A DNA stretch of 64,000 bases, from contig CAWDMN010000040.1 in the NCBI GenBank assembly GCA_963803155.1, positions 1 to 64,000 on the forward strand, written 5' to 3'. The position numbers and the translations under genes were made by a program. Of this stretch, positions 8,573-16,113 are shown in pieces; position 1 is the stretch's first letter; every line of letters begins with the position of its first letter. The stretch comes from CAWDMN01 sp963803155. GTDB lineage: Bacteria > Acidobacteriota > Terriglobia > Versatilivoradales > Versatilivoraceae. Under the pieces are notes generated by a model that saw only the letters and a list, made by a program, of their open reading frames with translations, ran no database searches and was not told where the DNA came from.

Positions 8573-8757
8573 AAAGCGATTTCTTTGGTCTGATATTGGG
8601 GGGGGACATCGTCCATGACCATCAGGCGATAGGCATCTTTAATATTTTCTTCCAATTCCTCGGGCGTTTCTCCCTGCGACATGATTTCAGGGTGTTCGAG
8701 AATTTTGCCTAGCCAGTACTTTTCCCCTTTCCAATAGATCATCGTATATTTGTTCAC
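8569..8757 (-). CDS. hicB: HicB-family antitoxin
   Basis: Sixty-two residues: YTMIYWKGEKYWLGKILEH and SQGETPEELEENIKDAY are the HicB partial RNase-H-like core, which binds and blocks HicA. It is the short form without a C-terminal DNA-binding domain. The order is hicB then hicA with an overlap of the stop and the (mutated) start, so the two were co-translated. Good ATG start with GAGGGCTC-type purines upstream. It lies between the VWFA gene and the attC-like site at 8843-8911. Confidence 0.85.
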   Translation of the reverse strand: MNKYTMIYWKGEKYWLGKILEHPEIMSQGETPEELEENIKDAYRLMVMDDVPPQYQTKEIAL

Positions 8758-8842
8758 GGAGAGCCCTCATTTTCGTGTTGAATCTCTATTTCATTATACG
8801 ATAAATCCTAATTATGGATCTGCAATTCTTTCCCAACGTCCC

Positions 8843-8911
8843 TGTTAACCCGCAAGCGAAAGGGGCGCGAAGCGCCGCTTTCGCGAGTCGGTGTTGAACG
8901 CATTGTTATGC
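8843..8911. other. attC-like site
   Basis: Runs from TGTTAACCCGC to the R' core GTTATGC (8905-8911). The centre is a strong palindrome, GCGAAAGGGGCGC then GCGCCGCTTTCGC. It overlaps the 3' end of the SnoaL-like gene by a few bases, as attC sites often do. Confidence 0.7.
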
Positions 8912-9313
8912 GCCGCATATTACCTCATTGGGATCGAACGAATGATGCATGTGACGAATTTTCCATGCTCCACTGTCGCGCTCCAGAACATAGGTCGTTC
9001 GTACCCCAGGATGCGGTTTCGAGGAATACCGAAGCATTGCCGTGATGCACGCCACACCACCCGTGACGAACACGCGGACATTCTCTCGAATCAAGTTCCC
9101 AATTTCTCCGTTCTTGAAGAAATTGGCGACTTTAGCCTCATGATCCTCGTAGGAGTTGGAGTCGCAGTTCGCGTGATTGTCAAAGAAAACCACTCCATTG
9201 TCGGAGACGTGCAGCGACCGAAATTTATCGATGTTTCTGATATAGAAGCTCTGGTCATACTCGTCCATGAACGACTTGAATGGTCGAAGGGACTCCTCAT
9301 CGATCAACTCCAT
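8906..9313 (-). CDS. SnoaL-like / DUF4440-type small protein
   Basis: A 135-residue protein with the cone-shaped alpha+beta (NTF2/SnoaL) pattern: N-terminal helices (FKSFMDEYDQSFY), a middle HEAKVANFFKN segment and a C-terminal TYVLERDSGAWKIRHMHHS strand-turn-strand. In this fold the pocket can be catalytic or only bind a ligand; nothing identifies the ligand. Short single-domain NTF2-like proteins are frequent cassette cargo. It is bounded by attC-like sites at 8843-8911 and 9336-9397, which makes it a one-gene cassette of ~430 bp. Confidence 0.75.
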   Translation of the reverse strand: MELIDEESLRPFKSFMDEYDQSFYIRNIDKFRSLHVSDNGVVFFDNHANCDSNSYEDHEAKVANFFKNGEIGNLIRENVRVFVTGGVACITAMLRYSSKPHPGVRTTYVLERDSGAWKIRHMHHSFDPNEVICGA

Positions 9314-9335
9314 GGCACTCTACCTCCCATTTGGC

Positions 9336-9397
9336 GCATAACAAATCCGCTCACCGGCGCGCACTGTTCGCGCATCCGGTGGAGTGGAATGGTGGGG
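9336..9397. other. attC-like site of the CACTCACCSGC family
   Basis: Starts with GCATAAC, the exact reverse complement of the GTTATGC core at 8905-8911 on the other side of the SnoaL-like gene, which is the expected signature of one intact cassette. The core CTCACCGGCGCGCACTGTTCGCGC / ATCCGGTGGAGTGG is nearly the same as the site at 53088. Confidence 0.75.
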
Positions 9398-9457
9398 ATC
9401 AAAGTCTTGGGAATACCGAATCTTTGGTCAGGCATTCATTAACACCCCCGGGAGCGT

Positions 9458-9814
9458 TTAGCCACGTGAGGTACGCACGGTGGCAAGAACCCCCTTGGGG
9501 ATGGTTGAGATAGTTCTGCGACTCCTCGTGCTTGCTTTTAGTTTCAAGCCAAGTGCGTCCATTACTTTAAGAATTGTGTCGAAGCTGGGGCTTCGTTCCC
9601 CTGAAAGTGCCTTGTAAAGACTTTCTCGCGATAGACCAGCATCACGGGCAACCTGCGACATGCCCTTGGCTCGGGCAATATCCCCCAAGGTTTTGGCGAT
9701 GAAAGCAGCATCACCCTTTGCCTCCTCAAGACATGCCTCAAGATAAGCAGCCATTTCCTCCGGCGTGCGAAGATGCTCGGCAATATCGTATCGAGTAGTG
9801 GTAGTTTTCGCTAT
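9458..9814 (-). CDS. HigA-like addiction-module antitoxin, probable ATA start
   Basis: The helix-turn-helix DNA-binding antitoxin of the HigBA type: AAYLEACLEEAKGDAAFIAK, then DIARAKGMSQVARDAGLS and RESLYKALSGERSPSFDT. The open frame continues 20 codons upstream of the first ATG (9754) with AKTTTTRYDIAEHLRTPEE, which is the usual N-terminus of this family. At the expected first codon (9814) there is ATA, with AGGGGG four bases before it. So either the start has mutated or a short form from the ATG at 9754 is made. The partner toxin upstream is dead (9823-10113), so this may act as an orphan or be decaying too. Confidence 0.75.
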   Translation of the reverse strand: MAKTTTTRYDIAEHLRTPEEMAAYLEACLEEAKGDAAFIAKTLGDIARAKGMSQVARDAGLSRESLYKALSGERSPSFDTILKVMDALGLKLKASTRSRRTISTIPKGVLATVRTSRG

Positions 9815-9822
9815 GATACCCC

Positions 9823-10113
9823 CTAAAGATTTCTTGCCAGGCGCAATGCGGTTCGAATATCCTTGGTCTGAGCTTGTTTGCTACACCCCGCCAATAGGAT
9901 TATTATCGCCCGCCCTTGCGGTTTATAATAAATCCGTTATCCTGGTCAATAGTCGATCCGCATCTCTGAAACCCCTTCACCCACGGGCTTAATATCTCCC
10001 GGATTTCCGGATGCTAATCGCTCGATTCTCACCAGAATCTGGGCCCGCGCATGGAGGTCCTTTAAGCCATCAAGACATTTGGCAAAAATGTCTGTCTTGC
10101 GAAGTTCAACCAT
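9823..10113 (-). pseudogene. HigB-like toxin with two nonsense mutations
   Basis: A full-length (97-codon) frame reads MVELRKTDIFAKCLDGLKD, then RIERLASGNPGDIKPVGEGV and SEMRIDY, then TGA, PG, TAA, and continues in the same frame as RIYYKPQGRAIIILLAGCSK to DIRTALRLARNL. This is the RelE/HigB-fold ribosome-dependent ribonuclease family, and the two stop codons sit in the conserved RxDYGPGYRxY segment, replacing Gly and probably Tyr. No insertion or deletion is present. The toxin cannot be made in full length. It ends 9 bp before the antitoxin frame, as in live pairs. Confidence 0.8.
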
Positions 10114-10189
10114 CATTAAAGTGTATCCAACTGGCTACAGGTTGTCAACGAGTGTTTTATTACATTAGGGTGGAAAATCCAACGAATGA

Positions 10190-10287
10190 ACCTAACCGGC
10201 CACGCCTGCACCGGAGCCTGGGTGGAGACGAGGAAGCAGGGAGTTGGGAGAGAGAGGAAGGCAATGCAGGCGGGGTCCGAGTTGAGC
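10190..10287. other. attC site, right end of the left array
   Basis: Perfect cores: R'' ACCTAAC at 10190-10196 and R' GTTGAGC at 10281-10287, both matching RYYYAAC and GTTRRRY. Outer arms pair as CGGCCACGCCTGCA with TGCAGGCGGGGTCCG. The group II intron reverse-transcriptase remnant starts immediately after it. No further attC-like site is seen to the right until 46.6 kb. Confidence 0.75.
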
Positions 10288-10501
10288 GGACGATTTTCTG
10301 GCCTGTTTTGAAGACCGGCAAGATGCGGAGCGCTTTTACCAGGAAGTGGGGGAACGGCTCGGGCAGTTCCACTTGGAGATTGAATCAGCCAAAACGAAAC
10401 TGATGGAATGGCGCAAGCCGAATCAGTCCCAGGATGGAAACGAGGAGAAGGTGGACAACACCTTTACCTTTCTGGGATTCCAGCACTCTGGATACTGGTA
10501 A
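10286..10501 (+). pseudogene. Group II intron reverse transcriptase fragment
   Basis: Read in the frame that starts at 10286 without a start codon, the 71 codons give ADDFLACFEDRQDAERFYQE, then RLGQFHLEIESAKTKLMEW and DNTFTFLGFQHSGYW before a TAA. ADDF is the catalytic box of reverse transcriptases (usually YADD), and the following RL..F.LE...KT and FTFLGF are the next conserved blocks of group II intron proteins. Everything upstream (palm start, fingers) and downstream (X/maturase) is missing. The cut falls at the attC core, fitting the known preference of group IIC introns for attC sites or a recombination event there. Confidence 0.75.
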
Positions 10502-11070
10502 CGCCACTTGTCCGGTTCCATGAGGGACGTGGAGGTCAACTGGGACAGATTGAAATATTGTGGCATCGCCGGGAAACCAGGCGGCCAAAAGAGAAAACAA
10601 ACCTCAATCTCACTCCAGGAAGCCTCCTGCCTACTCGAGAGCGGCGCCATTTTCTTGACCAAATACTGAAAACCCAGGCGTGGAAATTCATGCAACGGTT
10701 GACTAAATAAGCTGGCCGTCTTTATAATAAAGCTAAAGTTTTCCTTAGTGGATGGGCATTGCATCTCATGTTAGCAACATAAAGATGCAATATCTCCCCG
10801 GAGGACCTCAATCCTTATTTATACCTAAATTTGTCAAATTTGTTTTGGACAACCGAAATTTGTCAACATCGAAATTTGTCGAAATCGCAACGCAGGAGCA
10901 GGGCAATGCGGAAAAAACAGCCAAGGGCATATCCCAGAACCATTTTAGACTCATGTGGATTTCTCCACACAATGGAAATAAAATAACAACCCATCAATCA
11001 CGCCTCAAACCAACTGCCCGAGTTTTGACACAAATAAATTTGGAGTTGGACGCCAAAATATGGAGGAGGC
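10502..11070. other. Gap without recognisable gene
   Basis: A-rich sequence with no convincing coding frame; the open frames here lack family features and ribosome sites. GAGGAGGC directly before 11071 is the ribosome site of the next gene. The first ~200 bp may be further decayed intron sequence. Confidence 0.4.
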
Positions 11071-12237
11071 ATGTTCCCGCAAAATCAGGCAGAATTTTTT
11101 GAATGCGGCACAGCTTTTCGTGCACACATCGAAGCCATCAAAAAAACCGTGCAGGTGGCTGACTTTGGGTGGTATCCCTACGGTTCGCTTTCAGCACTTC
11201 CTTTAGTGAGTGAACTTCTGGCTGAGGATTTTGCGGAAATCACGCAATTAATGGCGAGTCAACCAGTGGCAGATTTGGGATGCGGCGACGGCGAATTGGC
11301 CATGTTCTTATCTGATTTGGGGGCGGATGTCGATGCAATCGATCATGCCCCATGCAACTTCAACCAGATGCGCGGGATCAAATTGCTGCAAAAGCACATT
11401 CAGAGCCGTATCTCCGTGCATGATGTTAACCTGGATGAATGTTTTGAACTTCCCCGTCCACAATATGGATTCACTTTTTTTCTGGGCACACTTTATCATC
11501 TCAAGAACCCGTTTTACACATTGGAAAAACTGGCTCAGAGGTCGGCCTACTGTCTTCTCAGCACACGGATTGCCCAACGGACTGCAAAGACTGGGGTAAA
11601 GATTAAAGCCGAACCCCTGGCTTACCTCTTGGAAGCCCGCGAGGCCAATGACGATCCCACCAATTTCTGGATTTTTTCCGAAACGGGGCTGAACAGGATT
11701 CTGAATCGGGCTGGCTGGCTCGTCCGGTCCACCAGGACGGTGGGCTGCCTGGAAGATTCCAATCCCGTAGAATCCGCGGCCGATGAGAGAATGTTTGTAC
11801 TCGCTCGCAGTCGTTTCCGCTTCCCCGAACTTCACCTGCGACTCCTTAAAGGGTTTCATGCCATTGAGCGGGAGTCCTGGCGCTGGACTGCCAAAGAGTT
11901 TGGGATTGAGGTCACTCTTCCGCCAACCTGCAAATTTACTAATTTTGCCTTGAAACTATTCGTGCCTGATTTTTTGGCAAGAGAGTCCTCCCCGGTCAAA
12001 GTGCATTGTTCAAGCGAAGGGGAACAAGCCGGAACCCTGACCTTGGATTCCCCCGGTCTTATTGAATTCCGGGGGATTTTCAGCCCGCGAATGTTGCAGA
12101 AAGCAGCAGTTCCCCTGGAATTTGAAGTGGAGAGTTCTTATGTTGCCCCGGGGGACCGAAGAGAACTGGGCATTCTCATCCCTCTACTTGACGCTTCTCA
12201 GACCGCAACTGCTCGGCTTCCTTTCCGTATCTCCTAA
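11071..12237 (+). CDS. SAM-dependent methyltransferase, CmoB-like
   Basis: A 388-residue protein. The class I methyltransferase core begins with VADLGCGDGELAMFLSDLGA (residues ~69-88), followed by VDAIDH and FTFFLGTLYHLKNPFYTLE, the last being characteristic of tRNA mo5U34 methyltransferase (CmoB) relatives, which act on a uridine or on other activated acceptors. The first 60 residues also contain a WYPY segment seen in that family. The last ~130 residues are a separate beta-rich region of unknown role, longer than in CmoB itself, so a sugar or lipid acceptor is equally possible. The start has GGAGGAGGC directly upstream and a terminator follows at 12283. Confidence 0.75.
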   Translation: MFPQNQAEFFECGTAFRAHIEAIKKTVQVADFGWYPYGSLSALPLVSELLAEDFAEITQLMASQPVADLGCGDGELAMFLSDLGADVDAIDHAPCNFNQMRGIKLLQKHIQSRISVHDVNLDECFELPRPQYGFTFFLGTLYHLKNPFYTLEKLAQRSAYCLLSTRIAQRTAKTGVKIKAEPLAYLLEAREANDDPTNFWIFSETGLNRILNRAGWLVRSTRTVGCLEDSNPVESAADERMFVLARSRFRFPELHLRLLKGFHAIERESWRWTAKEFGIEVTLPPTCKFTNFALKLFVPDFLARESSPVKVHCSSEGEQAGTLTLDSPGLIEFRGIFSPRMLQKAAVPLEFEVESSYVAPGDRRELGILIPLLDASQTATARLPFRIS

Positions 12238-12282
12238 CAAACCGCTGCAGATTAACTTTCCGGTTGTAGCGGGAATGGGGAA

Positions 12283-12308
12283 CCTGGAACTTTCCAGGCG
12301 TTTTTTTT
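12283..12308 (+). terminator. Rho-independent terminator after the methyltransferase gene
   Basis: Stem CCTGGAA / TTCCAGG followed at once by CG and eight T. It lies 46 bp after the stop at 12237. Confidence 0.65.
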
Positions 12309-12587
12309 AAACCATGCAATTCGCGAAAGCCACGAAAAGGTTGGAAAAGCCTGTAGTGGTGCACTTTTTCGTGCGTTTCATAGTTTCAATGTTTTTACTC
12401 AGCCCTTATAATAAGCGGCATGTATATATCGGTACCGGACTTGAAAAGTTGAAAAGTCATCGCTTGCTCAACAAGTCAGAGACGCCAGAATGCTGCATCC
12501 ACGGGGGGATTCAACAGTACACAAACAAAATGTTTAAAAAGGACGGTCACTTAGGTTTAGGCTTCCTCTTGGCATCCCAGGAAATTT

Positions 12588-13126
12588 AGCCGCATGGTTT
12601 TGTGCCGCCTCCCCCCGATCCCTTGCTTAAATTTCTTCTTTTTGGATTTGCGTAATTGCTCGGATTTACCGTGTCAAAAGCGCGAAGCGCCAACGAGCGA
12701 TCAGCTGAGCAATGCCAGTGCTGCATAACCTTGTACAACAGCCCTGATCACTCGCTTCGCTTCGTGCTTTCTCGTTGTGCCTGGTTGCCATGTTTTGCCA
12801 TGCGGACAGCGTGAAGTGACAACGAGCGATCAGCTGAGCAATGCCAGTGCTGCATAACCTTGTACAACAGCCCTGATCACTCGCTTCGCTTCGTGCTTTC
12901 TCGTTGTGCCTGGTTGCCATGTTTTGCCATGCGGACAGCGCGAAGTGACAACGAGCGATCAGCTGAGCAATGCCAGTGCTGCATAACCTTGTACAACAGC
13001 CCTGATCACTCGCTTCGCTTCGTGCTTTCTCTTTGTGCCTGGTTGCTATGTTTTGCCATGCGGACAGCGCGAAGCGCCAACGAGCGATCAGCTGAGCAAT
13101 GCCAGTGCTGCATAACCTTGTACAAC
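12588..13126. repeat. Tandem array of a 129-bp palindromic repeat (four units)
   Basis: The string AACGAGCGATCAGCTGAGCA starts at 12692, 12821, 12950 and 13079, an exact 129-bp period with only a few differences between units; the last unit is cut after ~48 bp. Each unit contains GATCACTCGCTTCGCTTCG and CGCGAAG...CAACGAGCGATC, which can pair into a hairpin. A leader TTTAGCCGCATGGTTTTG at 12588 also occurs before the copies at 17.4 and 63.1 kb. Open frames inside are by-products of the repeat. Confidence 0.9.
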
Positions 13127-13195
13127 CCTCTGTGCCAATATGAATGAGACATCTGCCCCAGGTTAAATTAGAGTAGAGGGCAGAAAGAACAAACC

Positions 13196-13711
13196 ATGAA
13201 AAGTCTCAGTTTTTCGACCCAAAAGAAATTGTCCGTGGTCCTGGCGCCGAAGGGGAGCGAGAGCGAGCGAAGCGAGTCCGAGCGGACCGTAGGCGCCAGG
13301 ACCACGGCGGCCTTAATTCCGGCAGGACCAGTTCCGTCCGATCCAGAGGTCGTCGCCAAACCCACCCGACGACGTTTCACGGTGGACTACAAATTAAAGC
13401 TTTTGGAGCAAGCCGACGCCTGCTCGCAACCGAATCAACTGGGAGCCTTGTTGCGCCGTGAGGGTCTGTATCATTCCAACCTGATTTTGTGGCGTCGACA
13501 ACGTCAACAAGGGATTCTTCAAGCCCTGACTCCCAAAACCCGAGGCCGTAAGCCCAACCCGAAGAGTCTGCTGCTGCAGGAGAACGAGCAACTACGGCGC
13601 CAAAACCAACGACTCAGTCGGCGGCTCCAACAGGCTGAGATTATTATCGAGTTCCAAAAAAAACTGTCGGAAGCCCTAGGGATTCCCCTGAAGGGAGAGA
13701 GCAACGAATGA
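13196..13711 (+). CDS. IS3-family OrfA (DNA-binding transposase subunit) with an in-frame palindrome insert
   Basis: A 171-residue protein. Residues ~60-110 form the helix-turn-helix (RRRFTVDYKLKLLEQADAC to SNLILWRRQRQ), followed by a basic linker and a leucine-rich coiled coil (LLLQENEQLRRQNQRLSRRL) used for multimerisation. Residues 13-37 (around GSESERSESERT) are encoded by a 75-bp palindromic element at 13233-13307 that keeps the frame. The stop overlaps the orfB start (ATGA), so orfB is probably made by re-initiation rather than by the -1 frameshift usual in the family. Confidence 0.85.
   Translation: MKSLSFSTQKKLSVVLAPKGSESERSESERTVGARTTAALIPAGPVPSDPEVVAKPTRRRFTVDYKLKLLEQADACSQPNQLGALLRREGLYHSNLILWRRQRQQGILQALTPKTRGRKPNPKSLLLQENEQLRRQNQRLSRRLQQAEIIIEFQKKLSEALGIPLKGESNE
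13233..13307. repeat. 75-bp palindromic element inside orfA
   Basis: A perfect 16-bp inverted repeat, CCGTGGTCCTGGCGCC at 13233-13248 and its complement at 13292-13307, encloses 43 bp rich in GAGCGAGCGAAGCGAG. The length is exactly 25 codons and the reading frame of orfA passes through. Confidence 0.85.
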
Positions 13712-14709
13712 ACACCACGCTCACCCTTTCTGAAAAAGTCGGCAAAGTGGCCGCCTGTCAATCCTTGGGAGTGGCCCGGGCCTCCCTGTACCGGTTTGTT
13801 CAGCCGACCCGTCCCTTCGTCTCCCAACCACCACGACCTTCTCCACCCCGCACCTTGAGCGGGCCGGAACGAGAGACGGTCTTGGCCCAACTCAACTCGG
13901 AGCGGTTTGTCGATCAGCCTCCGGCTCAAGTTTATGCCTCCCTGCTCGATGAGGGGCGCTACCTCTGCTCGGTCCGGACCATGTACCGTATTTTGGAGGA
14001 ACAAGACCAAGTCCGGGAACGCCGTAACCAATTGCGTCACCCGGTCTATCAAAAGCCAGAATTACTGGCCACGGCTCCTAATCAGGTCTGGTCTTGGGAC
14101 ATTACCAAGTTGCTGGGTCCGGTCAAGTGGACCTACTTCTATCTCTACGTCCTCTTGGACATCTTCAGTCGTTATGTCGTCGGCTGGATGGTCGCTCCTC
14201 GCGAAAGTGCCACCTTGGCGGAAAAGCTGATTCGGGAATCCTGTGGCAAGCAATCCATTCTGCCCGGAAAATTAACCGTTCACGCCGACCGCGGACCGTC
14301 GATGATCTCTCAATCCGTGGCCCTGTTACTGGCGGATCTGGGAGTCACCAAAACCCACAGCCGGCCGCATACTTCTAATGACAATCCCTTTTCCGAGTCG
14401 CACTTTAAAACCCTCAAGTACCGCCCGGAGTTCCCGGATCGCTTTGGCTCGATCCAAGATTGCCGCAGTTTCTGTCAGCAGTTTTTTTCTTGGTATAACA
14501 CCCAACATCATCATTCGGCCCTCGGCTGGCTTTCTCCCCAGGTGGTCCATCTGAGTCAGGCCGCTGAAGTTTTGAAAGCTCGTCAGCAGGTCCTGAATGA
14601 GGCTTTTCAAACTAAGCCCGAACGCTTTGTTCGCAAGCCTCCACAACCGGCTAAACTTCCAGAAGCAGTTTGGATTAATCCTCCCAAACCCAAAGGGGAG
14701 AGTGAGTGA
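13708..14709 (+). CDS. IS3-family OrfB transposase (DDE integrase core)
   Basis: A 333-residue transposase with all three catalytic acids: WSWDITKLLG (first Asp), LTVHADRGPSM (second Asp) and NPFSESHFKTLKY (Glu), the 35-residue spacing of the DDE enzymes. It also has the HTH_21-like N-terminal region typical of IS3 OrfB and ends with the usual YNxxxxHSALGWLSPxxVH segment. The frame is intact, so the element may be active if the palindrome insert in OrfA is tolerated. Confidence 0.9.
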   Translation: MNTTLTLSEKVGKVAACQSLGVARASLYRFVQPTRPFVSQPPRPSPPRTLSGPERETVLAQLNSERFVDQPPAQVYASLLDEGRYLCSVRTMYRILEEQDQVRERRNQLRHPVYQKPELLATAPNQVWSWDITKLLGPVKWTYFYLYVLLDIFSRYVVGWMVAPRESATLAEKLIRESCGKQSILPGKLTVHADRGPSMISQSVALLLADLGVTKTHSRPHTSNDNPFSESHFKTLKYRPEFPDRFGSIQDCRSFCQQFFSWYNTQHHHSALGWLSPQVVHLSQAAEVLKARQQVLNEAFQTKPERFVRKPPQPAKLPEAVWINPPKPKGESE

Positions 14710-14759
14710 TCGCTACACTAAATTCGTACGGCAGCTGTCTCAAAATCATTGACATCTTC

Positions 14760-14976
14760 CACAACAGCCCTGATCACTCACTTTGCTTCATGCTTTCTCG
14801 TTGTGCCTGGTTGCCATGTTTTGCCATGCGGACAGCGTGAAGTGACAACGAGCGATCAGCTGAGCAATGCCAGTGCTGCATAACCTTGTACAACAGCCCT
14901 GATCACTCACTTTGCTTCATGCTTTCTCGTTGTGCCTGGTTGCCATGTTTTGCCATGCGGATAGCGCGAAGCTGCA
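14760..14976. repeat. Two more units of the 129-bp repeat, right of the IS element
   Basis: GATCACTCACTTTGCTTCATG starts at 14772 and again at 14901, 129 bp apart, with the same CTCGTTGTGCCTGGTTGCC core. The two units here share changes (CACTTTGCTTCAT) that are absent from the left block, so they were amplified after separation. The rest of the 14710-15047 gap holds no gene. Confidence 0.85.
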
Positions 14977-15047
14977 ATCCACAAAACTCTCCTCGCTTTG
15001 TATTTTTTGATTTGATCGCTTGGCAACGGAGAGCTGAGTAATTGCCT

Positions 15048-15887
15048 TTATTTATCGTCAAATTCAGCGCTGGTGGTTTTAAATGCCCTGGTGCACAATT
15101 CTTTCAAGGGTAATATTGCCAGTTTTTCCGATATGACTTCAACTCCCCAGGGTCCGGTATAACCCATATTTTTCAAGCAATTGATGAAACCCTTGATGTC
15201 GTACTCGCCTTCTCCACAGAATCTTCGGTTGGATGGGTCATGGTTAGGGCTTCCGGGCAGAGTTCCGTCGTTAAGCTCGACATTGGTCAAATACTTCAGG
15301 GGAATACGGCCAATTTCCTGATACGTCATTCCAAGATTGGCCACCTGATAGATATCGATTATTAAACCGCCATTTTTAGCTCCCGCGGTTTCTACCATGG
15401 CTAATGCGTCCTTGATATTGTCGATCATAGCACAACCCATGATTTCAAAACCGATTGTCGCGCCGCAATTCTCCGCCTCCGCGCATAATGCCGCAAACGA
15501 CTCAATGATGCGGGGCATGGGACATGTTGAATTGTAAAAGTCCCCAACTTTGATATGTTTTGCATGCAGCGATTCAGATGCCTCAAACAATCTTTTCTTG
15601 CGGTTATCCGATTCTGTCTTCCTTGCGCCGTCGAGAAACCAGTCGGTGATAAACTCAAGCTCAACGTGTTTTATGCCATTGCCGTCCAGTATCTTTTTCA
15701 TTTCTTTGAGTGTCCGATGCAGGAGTATATGCTCCAGATCAGTATGCCAAATCCCAATACCTTTAAAACCAGCGCTGGCGGCAGCTTGTACCCTGTCCTT
15801 AAAATCGAATCGGCTTATTTCGCCACGACCCGGGAATACTCCCGCGATTGTCCAATATAAATTCATCAGTTCGACATTGTTTTTCAC
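15048..15887 (-). CDS. Sugar phosphate isomerase/epimerase-like TIM barrel protein
   Basis: A 279-residue AP-endonuclease-2-fold protein of the xylose-isomerase-like group. Recognisable are FKGIGIWHTDLEHILLH near the N-terminus, HVELEFITDWF, KVGDFYN, GFEIMG, LIIDIYQVAN and WGVEVIS at the C-terminus; these supply the Glu, Asp and His residues that hold the metal in the barrel. The substrate is likely a sugar or inositol derivative. The start is a GTG with a weak AGGA upstream. It runs in the same direction as the URO-D-family gene 230 bp away, and the pair probably belong to one catabolic unit. Confidence 0.8.
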   Translation of the reverse strand: MKNNVELMNLYWTIAGVFPGRGEISRFDFKDRVQAAASAGFKGIGIWHTDLEHILLHRTLKEMKKILDGNGIKHVELEFITDWFLDGARKTESDNRKKRLFEASESLHAKHIKVGDFYNSTCPMPRIIESFAALCAEAENCGATIGFEIMGCAMIDNIKDALAMVETAGAKNGGLIIDIYQVANLGMTYQEIGRIPLKYLTNVELNDGTLPGSPNHDPSNRRFCGEGEYDIKGFINCLKNMGYTGPWGVEVISEKLAILPLKELCTRAFKTTSAEFDDK

Positions 15888-16113
15888 ATTCTTATCCTAT
15901 CAGAACATTTTTTCCCGGGCATTTGCGCATTCGCGCTTAGAATCGCGGTAAGGCAGCATGACATTGTTTGAGGGCAGACAGATGCATGCCCTTTCTCCTT
16001 TTTTTTACGAAAACCAGAATAACGTCGAGTCATCTGTCCGCCAGCCATTATTATGCAAAGCTAATTATGTGAGGAAACTTGATCATTTGCCCGCACAGAT
16101 TTTCCCCGCGCCG

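Larger units (their letters stand above)
13145..14742 (+). mobile_element. IS3-family insertion sequence (1598 bp)
   Basis: Imperfect terminal inverted repeats: TGAGACATCTGCC at the left and, read inward from the right, TGAGACAGCTGCC, with further matches around AATTAGAGTAG / AATTTAGTGTAG. Two genes, orfA and orfB, overlap by ATGA. No clear target duplication is visible (TGAA left, AAAT right). It sits inside the 129-bp repeat array, which continues on its right side at 14760. Confidence 0.85.

Noticed and set aside
12666..13147. Small open frames with repeated peptides in the 129-bp array
   Set aside because: They are produced by the DNA repeat itself and change strand and frame; no ribosome sites.
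12588..14976. CRISPR array
   Set aside because: The repeated unit is 129 bp with no unique spacers between short repeats, and no cas genes are in the window.
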